A stretch of DNA of 7,227 bases from Cytophagaceae bacterium (lineage in GTDB: Bacteria; Bacteroidota; Bacteroidia; Cytophagales; Spirosomataceae). The position numbers and the translations under genes are program-made. How positions within the stretch are numbered: the stretch's first letter is position 1; every line of letters starts with the position of its first letter. Of this stretch, positions 6,398 to 7,227 are shown in pieces. The DNA is taken from positions 1 through 7,227 of the forward strand of contig JAIXRT010000004.1 in the NCBI GenBank assembly GCA_027485075.1. The letters run 5' to 3'. Below the pieces are notes generated by a model that saw nothing but the letters and a program-made list of their open reading frames with translations, made no database searches and was not told the DNA's origin.

Positions 6398-7048
6398 ATG
6401 AATTTTCAAGCGGTACTTTTTGATATGGATGGTGTGGTGGTGGATAACTTACCCTATCACGTAGACGCTTGGTTGCTTTTTTGTGAACGCAAACAAATTC
6501 CCTTGACCCGAGAGATTTTTTACCGGGAGTTAAACGGTATGAATTCCAAAGATACCTTTGAATGGTTTTATAAGCGGGAGTTATCCCGTGAAGAGGTGGA
6601 GGTACTCGAGGATGAAAAAGAGCTTATTTACCGCGCATTTTATCGGGATCATCTCAAACCAGCACCGGGTCTAATAACATTTCTTAAAGAACTTCGAGAC
6701 CATGGCATAAAAACTGCGCTAGCTACTTCAGCTGGACCAGGTAATATTGATTTCATCGTCGACGGTTTAGATATTCGTGATCAATTCGATGCGATTATCG
6801 GCGGTGCTGAGGTGCAGAAAGGGAAGCCAGATCCTGAAATTTATGTGAAAGCGGCTGGGCTTGTTGGCATTGAACCTGCAGCCTGCTGGGTTATCGAAGA
6901 TTCTTTACAGGGAATTGCCGCGGGTCAGGCTGCCGGGATGCGAGTGGTCGGAATTAGTACTTCGCATACCCCAGCGGAATTAGCGCATACGGATTTGGTT
7001 CGGCCCGATTTTATGCAATTATTTGAGACATTAGTTAATTTTCATTAA
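6398..7048 (+). CDS. HAD-superfamily hydrolase, beta-phosphoglucomutase-like subfamily
   Basis: This 216-residue cytosolic HAD enzyme, with an alpha-helical C1 cap between motifs I and II, acts on a small phosphorylated metabolite as phosphatase or phosphoglucomutase. The motifs are complete: motif I FDMDGV with nucleophile Asp9 and acid/base Asp11; motif II LATSA (Thr110/Ser111); motif III KGKPDPEIY with Lys143; and motif IV VIEDSLQGI with Glu167-Asp168. The cap start PYHVDAW (His21, Trp25) and LNGM (45-48) resemble beta-phosphoglucomutase. By eye-alignment to the Lactococcus enzyme, however, its two substrate-phosphate contacts (Arg49 and Lys117) are not conserved, so a plain sugar-phosphate phosphatase is equally possible. 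It starts 3 nt after the MBL gene and is the third gene of the receiver operon. No terminator is evident before the next gene, 20 nt downstream. Confidence 0.9.
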   Translation: MNFQAVLFDMDGVVVDNLPYHVDAWLLFCERKQIPLTREIFYRELNGMNSKDTFEWFYKRELSREEVEVLEDEKELIYRAFYRDHLKPAPGLITFLKELRDHGIKTALATSAGPGNIDFIVDGLDIRDQFDAIIGGAEVQKGKPDPEIYVKAAGLVGIEPAACWVIEDSLQGIAAGQAAGMRVVGISTSHTPAELAHTDLVRPDFMQLFETLVNFH

Positions 7049-7068
7049 TACCTACTTAATTTTATCCG

Positions 7069-7227
7069 ATGAATAGATTTTACTTTTTCGTGCTTGTTTT
7101 TTGCTGTATGGCAGGATCTGTCTTAGGACAAAAAAGCTTCCCCATGGAGTTTAAGCCGGGCCAACAAGTCGAAGAGTATACGCCCGAGAAGTCGGGGATT
7201 CACCGTGAATTGCCAGCCGGTTATTCA
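7069..7227 (+). CDS. N-terminal part of an exported protein (runs off the right edge)
   Basis: An ATG at 7069 opens a frame with no stop to the last base (53 codons). The translation begins with a signal peptide, MNRFYFFVLVFCCMAGSVLG (1-20), followed by Gln21, as in the other exported proteins here. The start of the mature chain (KSFPMEFKPGQQVEEYTPEK...) is polar and not recognisable. The gene lies 20 bp after the HAD gene with no intervening terminator, so it may be the fourth gene of that operon. The signal peptide contains Cys residues but no proper lipobox, so I read it as a signal peptidase I substrate. Confidence 0.75.
   Translation, partial: MNRFYFFVLVFCCMAGSVLGQKSFPMEFKPGQQVEEYTPEKSGIHRELPAGYS

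Noticed and set aside
7057..7064. TAATTTTA as a promoter for the gene at 7069
   Set aside because: It is only 4 bases from the ATG and has no -33-like element at the usual spacing; it is likely chance in AT-rich DNA.
1..7227. Mobile elements, CRISPR arrays, tRNA or rRNA genes, toxin-antitoxin or defence systems
   Set aside because: I saw no transposase or integrase, no terminal or spaced direct repeats, no cloverleaf-like stretch and no defence-family domains. The genes are ordinary chromosomal families with even composition.

Overview
The window looks like chromosomal DNA of a Bacteroidota species, most likely of the Cytophagales/Flavobacteriia type. The evidence is the gene families (a DUF5916 outer-membrane protein, a DUF2911 protein, and YebC with the MGRAFEFRKARKFKRW-type N-terminus), candidate promoters close to the Bacteroidota TAnnTTTG -7 element, no obvious Shine-Dalgarno sequences, and exported proteins that all place Gln right after the predicted signal-peptide cleavage site. 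No mobile element, CRISPR array, tRNA or rRNA is visible. Base composition looks moderately AT-rich and even throughout, so nothing suggests recent transfer.

Layout from left to right: (1) Positions 1-1411 (+) are the end of an operon. It holds the last codons of an unidentified gene, a secreted SGNH/GDSL esterase overlapping it by 8 bp, and a Nudix-plus-winged-helix (NrtR/AraR-like) regulator overlapping the esterase by 11 bp. (2) Positions 1412-1536 are a convergent intergenic region with three successive hairpins. The last is a bidirectional intrinsic terminator shared with (3) yebC on the minus strand (1537-2253). (4) Positions 2254-2362 are a divergent promoter region with a TAnnTTTG element on each strand. 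(5) Positions 2363-5128 (+) are a two-gene envelope operon: a CBM9-like/DUF5916 outer-membrane protein and a small exported DUF2911 protein, closed by a strong terminator at 5147-5176. (6) Positions 5251-7048 (+) are a tightly packed three-gene operon: a stand-alone receiver-domain response regulator, a PhnP-like metallo-beta-lactamase-fold hydrolase and a beta-phosphoglucomutase-like HAD hydrolase, with gaps of only 4 and 3 nt. (7) From 7069 a signal-peptide-bearing protein runs off the right edge.

Functionally, the esterase and regulator probably belong to one nutrient-responsive unit whose ligand is unknown. The DUF5916/DUF2911 pair is a cell-envelope unit of unknown role. The receiver/MBL/HAD operon may join a phosphorelay output to phosphoester chemistry, but no kinase is visible. 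I see no convincing wholly new system. The most interesting points are the degenerate Nudix box of the regulator, the three-hairpin 3' region, the receiver-phosphoesterase operon, and the uniform Gln at +1 of the exported proteins.
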